Source: Wurfbainia villosa
Lineage: Eukaryota > Streptophyta > Magnoliopsida > Zingiberales > Zingiberaceae
Direction: 5' to 3'
NCBI GenBank assembly: GCA_025175895.1
Contig: CM045996.1
Location: forward strand, 110,101,179 to 110,165,178
DNA: 64,000 nucleotides
Shown piece after piece: positions 20,526 through 33,007 of this stretch (position 1 is the first letter of the stretch; every line of letters starts with the position of its first letter). A model generated the notes under the pieces. It was not told where the DNA came from and did not search any database. It saw only the letters and a program-made list of their open reading frames with translations. The position numbers were made by a program, and so were the translations under genes.

Positions 20526-23381
20526 TGTAAAATACGTAAAAAATTTATTATGGATTAACCCCTTTAATTAATTTTGATTTAATTAGTGGGTTAATTGGGC
20601 TTAATTAGTGATTTATTTAAGGATTGGACTTGGGCTGAATCTATTGGGCTAAGTCCATTGGGCTGAGTCCATTGGGTTGGCTTTGTTGGGATGGAAATGG
20701 GTTTGGGCCGGTAGGCTTGAGCCGGATTAATCAGTTTCCGAACGGCTTTTAAATCCCGAACCCAAACGACACATTTCCTCATATTTCTCCACGAGTTCTT
20801 CTCCCCAATTCCGATTTCCTATTTCTCCGATTCCTCTGATCGCGCGATTTCTTCCTCATCCCGATCAAAGCTCCCGGTTTTCTCCGATCTCGATGGTAGC
20901 TACTCGACTTCACCGTCGGCTTCTCCTTCCTGTGATCGGCATTCCGTTCCACTCGACGCCGCTGATCTCGGTTGGGAGTAAGCAGCGCCGGTCGGTCACC
21001 TACCATCATTCGCGCTCTATTTCTTCGACCTCCATCCATCGTCATCCGCCATCTAGCTCGTCCGGTCACCCTAATCGGCCTGTACGCGAATCTCACCGTC
21101 ACACGAGCTTGGATTGCCACCGCAACCTTCTCGATCGCATGTGACGCCGTCGACTTCTTCAGCCATTGCGACCGCCGCGAGCTCAATTTGTGGTCGCTGT
21201 CGTCTCTTTCTTTCATCGCTGAGTTGCTCTCTTCGATTCGGCCGCTGCCTCTGCACAGTTCTCCTCGCTGTGAGAACCAGCTGTCGTCGACTTTTCTAAG
21301 CTGGATCTCACTCTATCCGACGATCTGCCACCGCCGACGCTTGAGCTCAGCTAGCACCGTCGCCCCGTAGTAGCCTAGGTCCACCACGAGCTTTGTTTTG
21401 TAGCGATGTGGGTTTTGTGGAGTCGCTCTCCGTCTCTTCCACTACCGTCGTCGGATCTACTTGTGCAAGGTGGTTTATTGAGCTTAGGGATTTCGGCTGG
21501 AAGCTATGTATGAGATGGGGGAGGGTAAGCTACTGCTTTAGCCTAGATTTAGAGTGTTATTCGATTATTCTGATCTAGTGATTTTGGTGAATATTGATTG
21601 AGGTTTGTAACGACTCTGTTGTATTGAAGAGTTGTGGGCGTGAAGGTTCCGATCTGGTATATCAACAAAATTGTTGGTTGGGCAGAAGCTAAGGGAAGTA
21701 GTAGAATGGGAAGCTATGAGTCGGTGTCATGGGTTAAAACTAGGTAAGGTTCGATTTGAATCTATCACGATAGATATACTATGGTTGTAATTATTTGTCA
21801 TTGATTTATTGTTTATTGTTATTGGAAGAAGTTTACTTGGTAGATATTTGATTGATGGATTCATGTGGATACTTGATTAGGATAATTGGATCAATCTAGT
21901 TGATCGAGATATAAAGTTGATGTAGGATTAGGATTGGATCCTAATATTAGAATTGACAGCATGATTGGATCAAATATGTTTTTGTTTGCAGGATGTTGAT
22001 TTCAGGAATTTGATTAGTGATGATGCTGGTAGTTAGGGATGGCTGATACGAGCTACATAGCAGGTGGGTAATATCTACCTGGTCCAGTAGTTTTGATCAA
22101 ATTCTAGTGCATGGATTTTGGATATACGTTTATACCTGTTTACCTTAAATCCACTCATGTTTAATCATATGCTTGTACTGCCTTTGACCTTTGAGATATA
22201 TACTCTGTTACTTCATTGATTATCTAGCATGAATAGGAACTATAAACCCTATTATGTGTTAGCTGATGGATGTTCAGTAAGTATAGGTGGTTAGGGTTAT
22301 CTTTGTGATCTCAGATTGGGTTACTGTGTTACATCACTAGGGTTAGGTGATGGATTGGATTATGGAGTCGATTGTTATATCATATCCGTATTAGTGGTGC
22401 ATCTATGGTGGATCTAGTTGTCTGTGCATAGATAAGTGTGTGGTTGTCAGTATGTGACCATGGACTAGAGGTCCTTGCGTGATGGTATATCCATTATGGA
22501 TTGTATATTTATGTATGGTTATATGGATTGTCGATAGTATCTCGCTACTGACTAGAGGTCTTAGTGTGGTTGATTGTCAGATGTGTATGACTCTTTGTGT
22601 GATAGAGAGAGTCTTGTGGATTGTAGTCCTTGCATAGTTGACTTTTGGTTGACCAGGACTCCCTGTGGGATAGGGAGTGTGGCGAGGATACATGTATGGA
22701 GCTATGCATCATTACATTGCATGCATGCTGTTGACTGAGTCTCCCTTGTGGTTGAGACGGGTCGTCAGTCATCCTGCCTCCCCGGCCATTCGGGGTAGTG
22801 GTAGCAGGGTTGAGGGCAGAGCATTGGATGTGCCGCGCTCGGCCACTATATATACGGTGGTAGCTGGAGATGCGCACCTGGCCACTGAGTAGAGTGGTGT
22901 TAGCACTCGCCCACTATAGACGGTGGTTGTGTGACGTGTAGTTGTCCTGTGTGTGGCGCTTGTCTACTCATGGGTAGGGATGGCGTGGCTTGCAGTAGGG
23001 ACCCCTAGGAGTAGTTAGCTCTTTACGCTTATATGCTACTCATTCATACTACCCAACTCGGCCACTCGAGAGTAGTGGTAGCTGGAGTCGGGCTAGTTGT
23101 CATGTCGTACCACCCTGTCCACTCTGGGGTCGTGGTTGGACGGGTCCGCAGACAGTGACCATGCATATGCATTGCGGATATATATGTATGCATGTATTTG
23201 ATATATGTTTTACATATGCCTGTGAGATGCTACATTTGATTGAGCTATGATTGCTACATAGGTTTGTTCATAATGATACATGCCATCTGCATTTTATATA
23301 CTACTATGTGTTGAGCATGATACATGCGTTGATTCAGACTGTTGTATGCATTTTATTAGCATCATATCATTGTGTGGTACG
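20526..23381 (+). repeat. G8 5' LTR, first part
   Basis: Starts TGTAAAATACG and is interrupted by K9 after GTACG (23377-23381). GC-rich at 20760-21400, which makes spurious Ser- or Arg-rich open frames in several frames; the same frames recur in broken form in the 3' LTR, so they are not genes. A run of small hairpins lies at 22555-23140. Confidence 0.9.
22555..23140. repeat. Run of short hairpins in G8 5' LTR
   Basis: Small palindromes follow each other: GACTCT...GAGAGTC (about 22579), ACTCCC...GGGAGT (about 22660), GTCTC...GAGAC (about 22738), then CCACT-like arms pairing with AGTGG-like arms near 22786, 22854, 22880, 22910, 23060 and 23118. Perfect 5-bp arms occur at 22880 and 23060. The 3' LTR keeps the same series (39020-39590). 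No known function; possibly RNA structure or protein binding. Confidence 0.65.
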
Positions 23382-25282
23382 TGTAGGGAATTCTTTATGC
23401 CAAATGGCATATGCGCAACGGAAAAATTAGGATCCCTTCCAAGTGATCCATGCGAAAGCAAACTCGTATAAAATAAATTTCTCTAAACCAAACCTATCTT
23501 ATAGGAGAGGATTACCTTTGTTGCGTGCCCTTGTTAATCCCGCTTCTTCCTTTTGTTTGTTGGATCTTTAGCACGTTCAAGTGTCCGTGCCTCTATATGT
23601 ATCCACACGAGCAAGCTCTTGTCTCACAAAAGAAAACTAGAGGAGCTCTCCTTTACTTCTTGCTAGAGAAGTCCCTAAAGGAGAGGAAGCTAGGGAAAAA
23701 GAGAAGGGAAGAAGAAGACTACTCTTCTTGCTACACTCACAAAAGCCACACAACAATAAGTTCTCAAGCTCTCTCCAAGCCTCAAGCTCCCAACAACCAC
23801 ACCAACAATTGCTTTGGCCGGCCACTCCATGGGGTCTTTTATAGGGTTGGAAAAACCCTTTCACCTCCACACATTCAATGCAATCCATTGCATTGGGACA
23901 TTTGTTTGGCCGGCCACTTAAGGAGACAAAACCATTTTGTTTCCTTCCACCTTATCTAGCTTAGGTGGATGCTTAGGTGGCATGCTTATGTGGCATGCTT
24001 ATGTGGCATTCTTATGTGGCATTCATGCATGTTGAATTAATCTTATTAATTCAATTAAGCTTATGTTATCATATTGAATTAATCTTATTAATTCAATTAA
24101 GCTTATGTTATCATATTGAATTAATCTTATTAATTCAATTAAGCTTATGTTATCATATTGAATTAATCTTATTAAATCAATGAGGTAACATATTGAATTA
24201 ATCTCATTAAATCAATTAGCTAAAATTCTCATTAAGCTTAAAGTCCAAAACCATTTTTGTACTTAAGCTTATTCCCAAATTATTCTAGTCAAACTAGAAT
24301 ACTCTAATTCCTCTAATCATCATGCTCTTTGTGTGTGACCCTATAGGCTCTCATAACGTTGGCAGTGGACCTAAACTCTTTTAGATACACAAGCAATGAG
24401 CGGCATCTAGCAATACATCATTGCTACCCAAGTTATGAGATAAGTCAAGATCCGACTAACCTTTCCGTGACTACTATAATATATGACCGTGTCCTTCTAT
24501 CCTTGATATCAGTTGATCAATGAGGCATAGACCGTGTCATCCTCGATCAATCTATGTGTTTCTTGATCCACGAGTAAACTAACTCAAACAAATGAGCTCA
24601 ATATCTCATATTGACTCATTCGAGCATGGCCATGCGTTTTAGTAGTTCTACTCAATCAAAGGGGCCCACCGATATCACTCTCGTCATATGAGAGGATAGA
24701 TCCCATCTACATCACTCACATCCCTCCGCATAATTTGTTATATACCCAGTAATCGCCTTTATGGTCCACCCTATTACGGGTGACGTTTGACGATACCAAA
24801 GTACATAATTCCTTATATAGGGAACCGTAGTGACTTCAGGTCTGAGGACTATTCATACCAATAGTCACATGAGAAAGTTTATGACACTCATATAACGATC
24901 CATGAAACTTTCTCATGGCGGGTCAGTTCAGTATATATTCTCTAATATATACCCATGTGTCAACTTGATATCATATATCCATGACTTGTGAGATCAAGTC
25001 ATCAATTGACCTACATGCTAGTCTTTATGTATTAATATTGCCCTTGCATATTAATACTTGACTAGGAACATTTAGAAAGTGTTCTCTACAGCCTCTCATA
25101 ATCAATTCTGCCAATTGATGTGTTGTAGACAAGAACCTACTTTTCTAGGGCATTACTATATTTAATTTAGCTGGCACAAGCAAGACTTAAATATAATAAC
25201 CAATCCTTTGCCTTTATAGAATATGATACAAAATGTCCCTATTCAACCATCACATGATTGGTTCTTAGGGCTATAACTAACA
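23382..25282 (-). repeat. K9 3' LTR (1901 bp)
   Basis: Plus-strand reading starts TGTAGGGAATTC and ends CTAACA, next to the polypurine tract (ATCTCCCACTAGC on the plus strand, 25283-25295). TATA box on the minus strand near 23836-23843 (TATAAAAG). Has three copies of a 15-bp unit with GCTTATGTGGCAT (about 23977-24024), against two in the 5' LTR. Confidence 0.93.
24031..24176. repeat. 42-bp minisatellite in K9 3' LTR
   Basis: Three full copies plus part of the same AT-rich 42-bp unit as in E1 (AATTAATCTTATTAATTCAA then TTAAGCTTATGTTATCAT). The K9 5' LTR has the same number at 31012-31145, while E1 has one fewer. Confidence 0.85.
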
Positions 25283-25297
25283 ATCTCCCACTAGCAC

Positions 25298-26592
25298 TAG
25301 TACCAATCACTATGATATCTAATACGTAGTGACCTAGTGTGACCATCTTGCTTCCTCTGTGCCAAAGCGTTGGTCATTGGATATGGAATGTTAGGTTCTG
25401 TCGGTACTCTGCATATCCTAACATCTCCTCTATCGATGATCTCTCGAATGAGATGAGATGGGCCTTGTGATATGTGTTTAGTCCTGATGTGATCGAGGTT
25501 CCTTAGCTGTCAATAGCCCCATTGTTGTCACAATAGAGGTCTATTGGATCTGCAATGCTAGGAACTACCCCAAGTTCAGCGATGAACTTACGGAGCCATG
25601 CCTCCTTTCTTTGCATCGGATCAGAATATACTCGGCATGTTGTAGAATCGGCAAGCGTGTCTGCTTTGAACTCTTCGACTCACGGCTCCACCATTCGAGC
25701 AAAACACGTACGATTGCGATCTATAGTCATCCTTGTATGCATTTGGAAGCTTGCATCAGTAACCCTTCTGACTAGCTCCTCATTGCCTCAAATATCGGAA
25801 ATATTCTTTCGTTCTTCGTAAGTATTTAAGAATATTTTTATTTGCTATCCAGTGACTTTCACACTGGATCCGTAGTATCTACTCGTCATGCTCAAAGCAT
25901 ACGAGGCGTCGGAGATAGTACAAAGCATAGGCGTACATGATAGACCCTATATCAGATGCATAAGGGATCTTATCCATGCGATCTCTCTCCTCCTTAGAAG
26001 AGGGACATTGAGTCTTCGAAAGATTCACACCATGTGATAAAGGCAGAAATCCTTTCTTGGAATTTTGCATAGCAAAACGATCTAGCACTTTATCAATGTA
26101 TGTACTCTGACTTAGGCCAAGTAATCTTTTAGATCTATCTCTATAGATCTTGATGCCTAAAATATAGGCAGCTTCACCTAAGTCTTTCATCGAGAAACAA
26201 TTCCCTAACCACATCTTCACAGACTGGAGTGAAGGAATATCATTTCCGATGAGAAGTATGTCATCTACATACAAGACAAGAAATACAACTGTGCTCCCAC
26301 TATTTCTCTTGTAGACACAAGGTTCATCTTCATTCTTGATGAAACCAAACTCTTTGATTGCATCATCGAATCGAAGATTCCAGCTTCGAGAGGCTTGCTT
26401 TAGTCCATAAATGGACCTTTGCAATTTGCATACCTTTCCAGGATGCTTTGGATCTTCAAAACCCTCAGGCTGTGTCATGTACACATCCTCGAGTAGCTTT
26501 CCATTCAGAAAAGTGGTTTTGACATCCATCTGCCAGATCTCATAATCGTGGTAGGCTGCAATAGCAAGTATGATCCGAATGGATTTAAGCAT
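25298..26592 (-). pseudogene. K9 RT - RNase H, frameshifted
   Basis: RT is open for 237 codons from 26592: MDVKTTFLNGKLLEDVYM, LQRSIYGLKQASRSWN and catalytic YVDD (residues 108-111, 26260-26271), then YILGIKIYRDRS. The frame is lost after YASDIGSIMYA near 25940, and the following RNase H is readable only in pieces, for example PIDLYCDNNGAI (about 25520-25555) and HLIREIIDRGD (about 25425-25460). Upstream RT sequence with PIGCKWVFKVKTD lies at 26667-26900 in another frame. The catalytic box is intact but the gene is not. Confidence 0.87.
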
Positions 26593-26957
26593 CGCAACTG
26601 GTGAAAAGGTTTCATCATAGTCAATACCATGAATTTGTTTGAATCCTTTGCCACCAATCTACCTTTTTATGTATTCTTATTACCATACATGTCTGTCTTT
26701 ACTTTAAAGACCCACTTACACCCAATGGGTTTTACCCCTTCAGGTGGATCAACCAAGGTCCATACTTGGTTAGTGTACATGGATTCCATTTCGGATCTCA
26801 TGGCCTCTAGCCATTTCTCGGAATCTGGGCTCATCATAGCTTCTTGATAGGATGTAGGCTCGTCAAGATCGACAAGCAATACATCACCATTGTCGGTCAA
26901 GAGAAAAGAATATCTCTCGGGTTGGCGCGGATCTGTCGGATCTGCGAAGAGGTTGGT

Positions 26958-28173
26958 CTACTTGAGCAGTGTTTGTTCCACAACTCTTTGGGCAACAATT
27001 TCCTCATCCACAACACTTTGTGGTTCCTGTTCATTTTCCATCGAAGCCTTAGTGTTATCGTCATCTTGAACTTCTTCAAGATGAATTTTACTCCCACTAG
27101 TTTTTCTAGAAATAAATTCTCTTTCTAGAAAGACAGCATTTCTGGCAACAAACACCTTGCCAAGTGTGGGATTGTAAAAGTAATATCCCTTAGTTTCCTT
27201 GGGATATCCTACAAAATAACACTTATCTGATTTGGGTCCTAGTTTATCTGAGACTTGACGTCTTACATAAGCTTCACAACCCCAAATCTTTATAAAAGAC
27301 ATTTTGGGACTCTTCCCAGTCCATATCGTATATGGTGTCTTTTCTATGGCTTTTGATGGGACGCGATTAAGTGTGAAAGCGGCTGTCTCTAGAGCTAGTC
27401 CCCAAAAGGAAGTAGGTAGATCAGTCTGGCTCATCATTGATCGTACCATATCTAATAGAGTACGATTTCTCCTCTCAGATACACCATTCCATTGTGGTGT
27501 TCCCGGGGGAGTGAGTTGGGATATTATCCCACACTCAGCCAGGTGATCACGAAACTCTTGACTAAGGTATTCACCACCTCGATCTGATCGAAGTAGCTTG
27601 ATACGCTTACCAAGTTGGTTTTGTACTTCATTCTTGAATGCTTTGAACTTTTCAAAGGATTCTGACTTATGTCTCATCAAATATAAGTAGCCAAATCTAC
27701 TCATATCATCAGTGAAAGTAATAAAGTACTTATAGCCTCCTCTGGCTTCGACATTGAAAGGCCCACATACATCAGTATGTATGAGTCCTAACAAGTCTGT
27801 CGCTCTCTCTCCATGTCCACTAAATGGAGTTTTAGTCATCTTTCCTAAAAGGAAAGATTCGCATACCTCATATGATTCAAAATCAAATGAGTCCAATAAT
27901 CCATCTTTATGGAGTTGGGATATGCGTTTTTCATTTATGTGACCTAGGCGCGATGAGATATGTTTGGTTTGAATCATTCGATTTGAACCGCTTAGTATTT
28001 ACGTTATAAATTGGGTTTTCTAAATCTAGAACATAGAGACCATTCATAAGTGGTGCATTACAATAGAACATTTCATTCAAATAAATGGAACAACATTTGT
28101 CCTTTATTATAAAAGAAAAGTTTTTCTTGTCTAAACAAGATCTGAAATTATGTTCTTTGTCAATGCAGTACAT
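26958..28173 (-). pseudogene. K9 integrase
   Basis: 339 open codons from 27977. The core has D69 (HTDVCGP), D132 (RSDRGGEY) and E168 (NGVSERRNRT), with 35 residues between the last two, so the D,D35E triad is kept. The C-terminal part has CYFVGYPKETKGYYFYNP. The zinc finger is damaged: CESF replaces CESC at 39-42, and the first His region reads HISSRLGH. A frameshift separates the pre-integrase segment (28173-27980, NGLYVLDLENPIYN). Confidence 0.87.
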
Positions 28174-28179
28174 ATAAGC

Positions 28180-28440
28180 ACTCCTCTAGTTCTAAGATAA
28201 GCCCGGTGGGCAAAGACAAAGAATATGTTCCTCTGACTCTGCTGACAACTTTTGCGCCATTGCCTACTCGTAGGTCTACTTCGCCTTTTGCCATTTGTCT
28301 ACTATTTCTCAATCCCTGCACATTATTACAAATGTGAGATGCACATCCGGTATCTAATACCCATGTAGAAGAAATAGATAGATTAACTTCTATAATGGGT
28401 ATACCTGAGGCAGAAGTCCCACTTCTTTTATTCTTTACTT
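28180..28440 (-). pseudogene. K9 protease
   Basis: Translation on the minus strand gives TWVLDTGCASHICNNVQG near 28310-28370, the Copia protease active site with D-T-G intact, followed by GEVDLRVGNGAKV. It reads into a stop (LH-stop-QRT) near 28165, just before the integrase segment. The protease would cut the Gag-Pol polyprotein in the particle. Confidence 0.8.
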
Positions 28441-29220
28441 CCTCAAGGTAGACTTTGCGGTTCCGCTTCCGGTGTCGATCTCACCGTAATGGAAGCGATC
28501 CCCCTTCGGTACTTTACCTTTACCCTTTGAAGTGGATGAATTGGCCTTGCCTTTGGCTTGGTCTTACCCTTGCCTTTGCTTACCTTTGCCCTTCTTGACC
28601 ATTAGTACGTTGCTAACTTTCTTTTTGAGATTCTGGTTGTGATTCTCAACATCGAGAATCTCGAGCAAAGGTTTATCAATTTCATTCATGTTATAATTCA
28701 TGACGAATTGATTATATGCTTTCGCAATGATTGCGAGGATAACATCGGTTGCCAATTCTTGGCTCTGGAAAACCTAGTCTTTCAGGTTCTCAACGCGTAC
28801 CCAATCATTTTGAGTGCGTGAGTTCCTACAGTGTTCCTTCTTGCATCTTGCATGCAAAAGAGCCTTAGACACTTCAAAAACGCTCGTGCCTAGCTTGTCC
28901 TTGATATAGTTGTTTCAAATGCTCAACCATATCATAGGCATCCATGTTCTCATGTTGCTTCAAGCTCGAGTTCATGGTGGCAAGCATAAGACATGACACA
29001 TCTAATCGTCATCTTGATGCTTCTTATAAGCATCCTTTTCAGTGGCGCGTAGCGGGGTGTTTGAGGTAGGCTGCTCTAGGACATACTGATTTGCGTTCTT
29101 GTTTGAGGATAATCCTCAAGTTCCTATACCGATCAAGAAAGTTCGCTCCATTAAGCTTGTCCTTCTCAAGGGCGGATCGCAAGTTGAGGGTGTGTTGTTA
29201 GATGTCATGGTGATCTACAA
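28441..29220 (-). pseudogene. K9 gag, heavily broken
   Basis: Only pieces are readable. A 63-codon stretch (28564-28755) holds YNQFVMNYNMNEIDKPLLEIL, the conserved C-terminal capsid part of Angela-like Gag, and a basic KKGKGKQRQG tail. The N-terminal part (28800-29220) is frameshifted; a zinc knuckle is not convincingly seen. Confidence 0.65.
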
Positions 29221-30360
29221 CATTAAAATGCAAAGTTAAGTATCATACCTAAATCATTTAATTAGGCCTTTAATTAAATGAGGCTCCACTAAATTCTCAT
29301 AGCTACTATTTAGCTATAAATTTATATGGGATAAAGATCCACATTATAATTGTCTTGAGTTAGCTTTGGCTAATCGCCCAAGACGTAGTATAATTAGGTA
29401 GGCAATCTTTTGCCAATTACATCTGATGTAACTCTTTAATAGCTTTGGTTAAGTTTTAGATTAGTTTAGTGTTTATTCCTAAACCACTTCGGTGTGGCGA
29501 GGCAGGCCTTCTTGGATATCGAGCAACGACCACTTCTAAGGCGATCATTCGGAAATCACATAGAAACTAATTTTAAAACTTATGTTCAAAGCTAATATAT
29601 GCCTCTACTTTCTTAACTAATTAAGAAAACTTAATTAAGTCTTAACCAAGTTTGATAGCGGGACATCACGATTGTCCACTCGCACTCTTCAAGATAAAAT
29701 GCATTGCTTTGCTTTGGCAAACCCAATAACAAATGATCGAGGAAGTAGTGAGTACCAAGCTTTAGTAGGCATATCGTTTTGACTTATTAAGAAATAAACA
29801 TGTATCATATACATATTAGCATACATCACATATAAGCTAAACTAATCATGCATCACATACAAGCTAAACTAACATGCATCACATACATATTAAACTAAGC
29901 GTGTCATGGTTATGGCCCTTATTCTACAATCTTCTCAAGCCAATGAAAAGATTGATTGGTCAACCTAGGGATAGCATCTTCTCCTAAGTGCTTCCTTTTG
30001 GTTGTCTTGTGTGTTGACTTCCTCCTTGTAACCTCATCTTCCAATGGACCCTCCATCTTTGTTTTGTACATTACAAAGGAGAAATACTCGAGTTACATTA
30101 GTCTAAAACTAATTTTACAACAAGAATTTTAGGAGGAAGGCACGACACGCAGTAGTATTTAAAATTACAACACACACATTCACAAACCTTTTGGGACTAG
30201 GCCATAACCATGCACCATGTCATTTTAACTTTTAAAAGACATTGGATATTTTATTATGTTTGACAATTGCTAATGCAATTATCAACTCATAATAAAATTT
30301 ATCCTACTTCTATATCACATATAAATTATAGAAAACCTATTTTATACGATCTTTATAAGT
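29221..30360 (-). other. K9 leader
   Basis: About 1.1 kb of AT-rich DNA between gag and the primer site with no recognisable gene. Around 29815-29885 the phrase CATGCATCACATAC is repeated several times with small changes. Confidence 0.6.
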
Positions 30361-30373
30361 GGCTCTGATACCC
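30361..30373 (-). other. K9 primer-binding site
   Basis: Plus strand GGCTCTGATACCC, the Met-type site with one change in its last base, two bases from the LTR end at 30376. Confidence 0.85.
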
Positions 30374-30375
30374 TT

Positions 30376-32262
30376 TGTAGGGAATTCTTTATGCCAATTG
30401 GCTTATGCGCATCGGAAAATTTAGGATCCCTTCCTAGTGATCCATCATAAAGCAAACTCGTATAATATAAATTTCTCTAAACCAAGCCTATCTTATAGGA
30501 GAGGATTACCTTTGTTGCGTGCCCTTGTTAATCCCGCTTCTTCCTTTTGTTTGTTGGATCTTTAGCACGTTCAAGTGTCCGTGCCTCTATATGTATCCAC
30601 ATGAGCAAGCTCTTGTCTCACAAAAGAAAACTAGAGGAGCTCTCCTTTACTTCTTGCTAGAGAAGTCCCTAAAGGAGAGGAAGCTAGGGAAAAAGAGAAG
30701 GGAAGAAGACTACTCTTCTTGCTACACTCACAAAAGCCACACAACAATAAGCTCTCAAGCTCTCTCCAAGCCTCAAGCTCCCAACAACCACACCAACAAT
30801 TGCTTTGGCCGGCCACTCCATGGGGTCTTTTATAGGGTTGGAAAAACCCTTTCACCTCCACACATTCAATGCAATCCATTGCATTGGGACATTTGTTTGG
30901 CCGGCCACTTAAGGAGACAAAACCATTTTGTTTCCTTCCACCTTATCTAGCTTAGGTGGATGCTTAGGTGGCATGCTTATGTGGCATTCTTATGTGGCAT
31001 TCATGCATGTTGAATTAATCTTATTAATTCAATTAAGCTTATGTTATCATATTGAATTAATCTTATTAATTCAATTAAGCTTATGTTATCATATTGAATT
31101 AATCTTATTAATTCAATTAAGCTTATGTTATCATATTGAATTAATCTTATTAAATCAATGAGGTAACATATTGAATTAATCTCATTAAATCAATTAGCTA
31201 AAATTCTCATTAAGCTTAAAGTCCAAAAACCATTTTGTACTTAAGCTTATTCCCAAATTATTCTAGTCAAACTAGAATACTCTAATTCCTCTAATCATCA
31301 TGCTCTTTGTGTGTGACCCTATAGGCTCTCATAACGTTGGCAGTGGACCTAAACTCTTTTAGATACACAAGCAATGAGCGGCATCTAGCAATACATCATT
31401 GCTACCCAAGTTATGAGATAAGTCAAGATCCGACTAACCTTTCCGTGACTACTATAATATATGACCGTGTCCTTCTATCCTTGATATCAGATTGATCAAT
31501 GAGGCATAGACCGTGTCATCCTCGATCAATCTATGTGTTTCTTGATCCCTGAGTAAACTAACTCAAACAAATGAGCTCAATATCTCATATTGACTCATTC
31601 GAGCATGGCCATGCGTTTTAGTAGTTCTACTCAATCAAGGGGCCCACCGATATCACTCTCGTCATATGAGAGGGATAGATCCCATCTACATCACTCACAT
31701 CCCTCCGCATAATTTGTTATATACCCAGTAATCGCCTTTATGGTCCACCCTGTTACGGGTGACGTTTGACGATACCAAAGTACATAATTCCTTATGTAGG
31801 GAACCGTAGTGACTTCAGGTCTGAGGACTATTCATACCAATAGTCACATGAGAAAGTTTATGACACTCATATAACGATCCATGAAACTTTCTCATGGCGG
31901 GTCAGTTCAGTATATATTCTCTAATATATACCCATGTGTCAACTTGATATCATATATCCATGACTTGTGAGATCAAGTCATCAATTGACCTACATGCTAG
32001 TCTTTATGTATTAATATTGCCCTTGCATATTAATACTTGACTAGGAACATTTAGAAAGTGTTCTCTACAGCCTCTCATAATCAATTCTGCCAATTGATGT
32101 GCTGTAGACAAGAACCTACTTTTCTAGGGCATTACTATATTTAATTTAGCTGGCACAAGCAAGACTTAAATATAATAACCAATCCTTTGCCTTTATAGAA
32201 TATGATACAAAATGTTCCCTATTCAACCATCACATGATTGGTTCTTAGGGCTATAACTAACA
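30376..32262 (-). repeat. K9 5' LTR (1887 bp)
   Basis: Same sequence as the 3' LTR except for a missing 15-bp unit, a missing GAA and scattered changes. The first 118 bp are exceptional: about ten substitutions against the 3' LTR, six of them A to T. E1 agrees with the 3' LTR at the diagnostic positions, so the 5' copy is the derived one. Minus-strand TATA box near 30828-30838. Confidence 0.92.
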
Positions 32263-32267
32263 GTACG

Positions 32268-33007
32268 GACCGGGTTGTTATTACAGGTGATGATATACTA
32301 TTCATATTTTGGAGTATTGGTCAGGTATGGGATTGACTTGGTACGTTATATGGGTTATGTTATTGTATATCTGTTCAGGATGATATAGCATATGGTGTTG
32401 TAGACCGTCAAGTACGTTGGTACATTACTTCATGTTCAGTTGATCAGTTTAGTATATATATTGAGTATGACGATACTGTGGTTACTTGTTATCATATTTG
32501 GATAGGACTGTATGTCTATTGGACTCATGTTATATACCTGTAGATCTTCACATGTATACTTATAGATTTCTATATCCTTATATGTTGTTCATGCACTTTC
32601 TACATATTACCCCTGAGTTTATACTCACCACCCCTGGAACCTGGGTTTCCTGTCGCCCAATAATAGGTAGAAGATTCCTTGGACGTTCGGAGCTCCGCCA
32701 GTTGATCCCATCTCACACCGAACAATCAGGGTTTTCCACGTATTTGCTTCCGCTGTTGTTTTGTATTATGGCCATGTATAATCAGTGTTGTATTTGGCTG
32801 TTGGTTTGTAGGTTGTTTTTGTGTAGTATGTTAGAGTCGCACCGGTGCGCACCTTTTGTGTTGTTGTGGATGTATTGTTTGGTATTGTCCATATATATGT
32901 CATGTTGTTGTGGGCCTACGGGCCTTGTATTAACCCGATATGTTGCCACGTACAGGGGAGATGTCGTCCGTTTGCTTTTCGGCATGACATACTCTCGGGG
33001 CGTGACA
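32268..33007 (+). repeat. G8 5' LTR, second part
   Basis: Resumes after the GTACG duplication with GACCGGGTTGTTATTACAGG, matching 39830 onward of the 3' LTR, and ends GCGTGACA. Confidence 0.9.

Larger units (their letters stand above)
23382..32262 (-). mobile_element. K9: Angela-like Ty1/Copia element inserted in G8
   Basis: Minus strand; 3' LTR 23382-25282, pol and gag in between, 5' LTR 30376-32262, total 8881 bp. GTACG flanks both sides exactly (23377-23381 and 32263-32267). The G8 LTR sequence rejoins across it. Domain order protease, integrase, RT, RNase H on the element strand is Copia. RT and integrase wording resembles the Angela/BARE group. Most of the two LTRs are nearly identical, so it is the youngest large insertion on this side, yet its genes are broken. 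Confidence 0.95.

Noticed and set aside
20779..21400. Overlapping open frames of 60-145 codons, Arg- or Ser-rich, as possible genes
   Set aside because: They lie in the GC-rich start of the G8 LTR, overlap on both strands and are broken differently in the matching 3' LTR (37226-37900).
23525..23959. Open frame of 144 codons, repeated at 30519-30950
   Set aside because: Both are in K9 LTRs on the strand opposite to transcription, contain LTR signals and show no domain.
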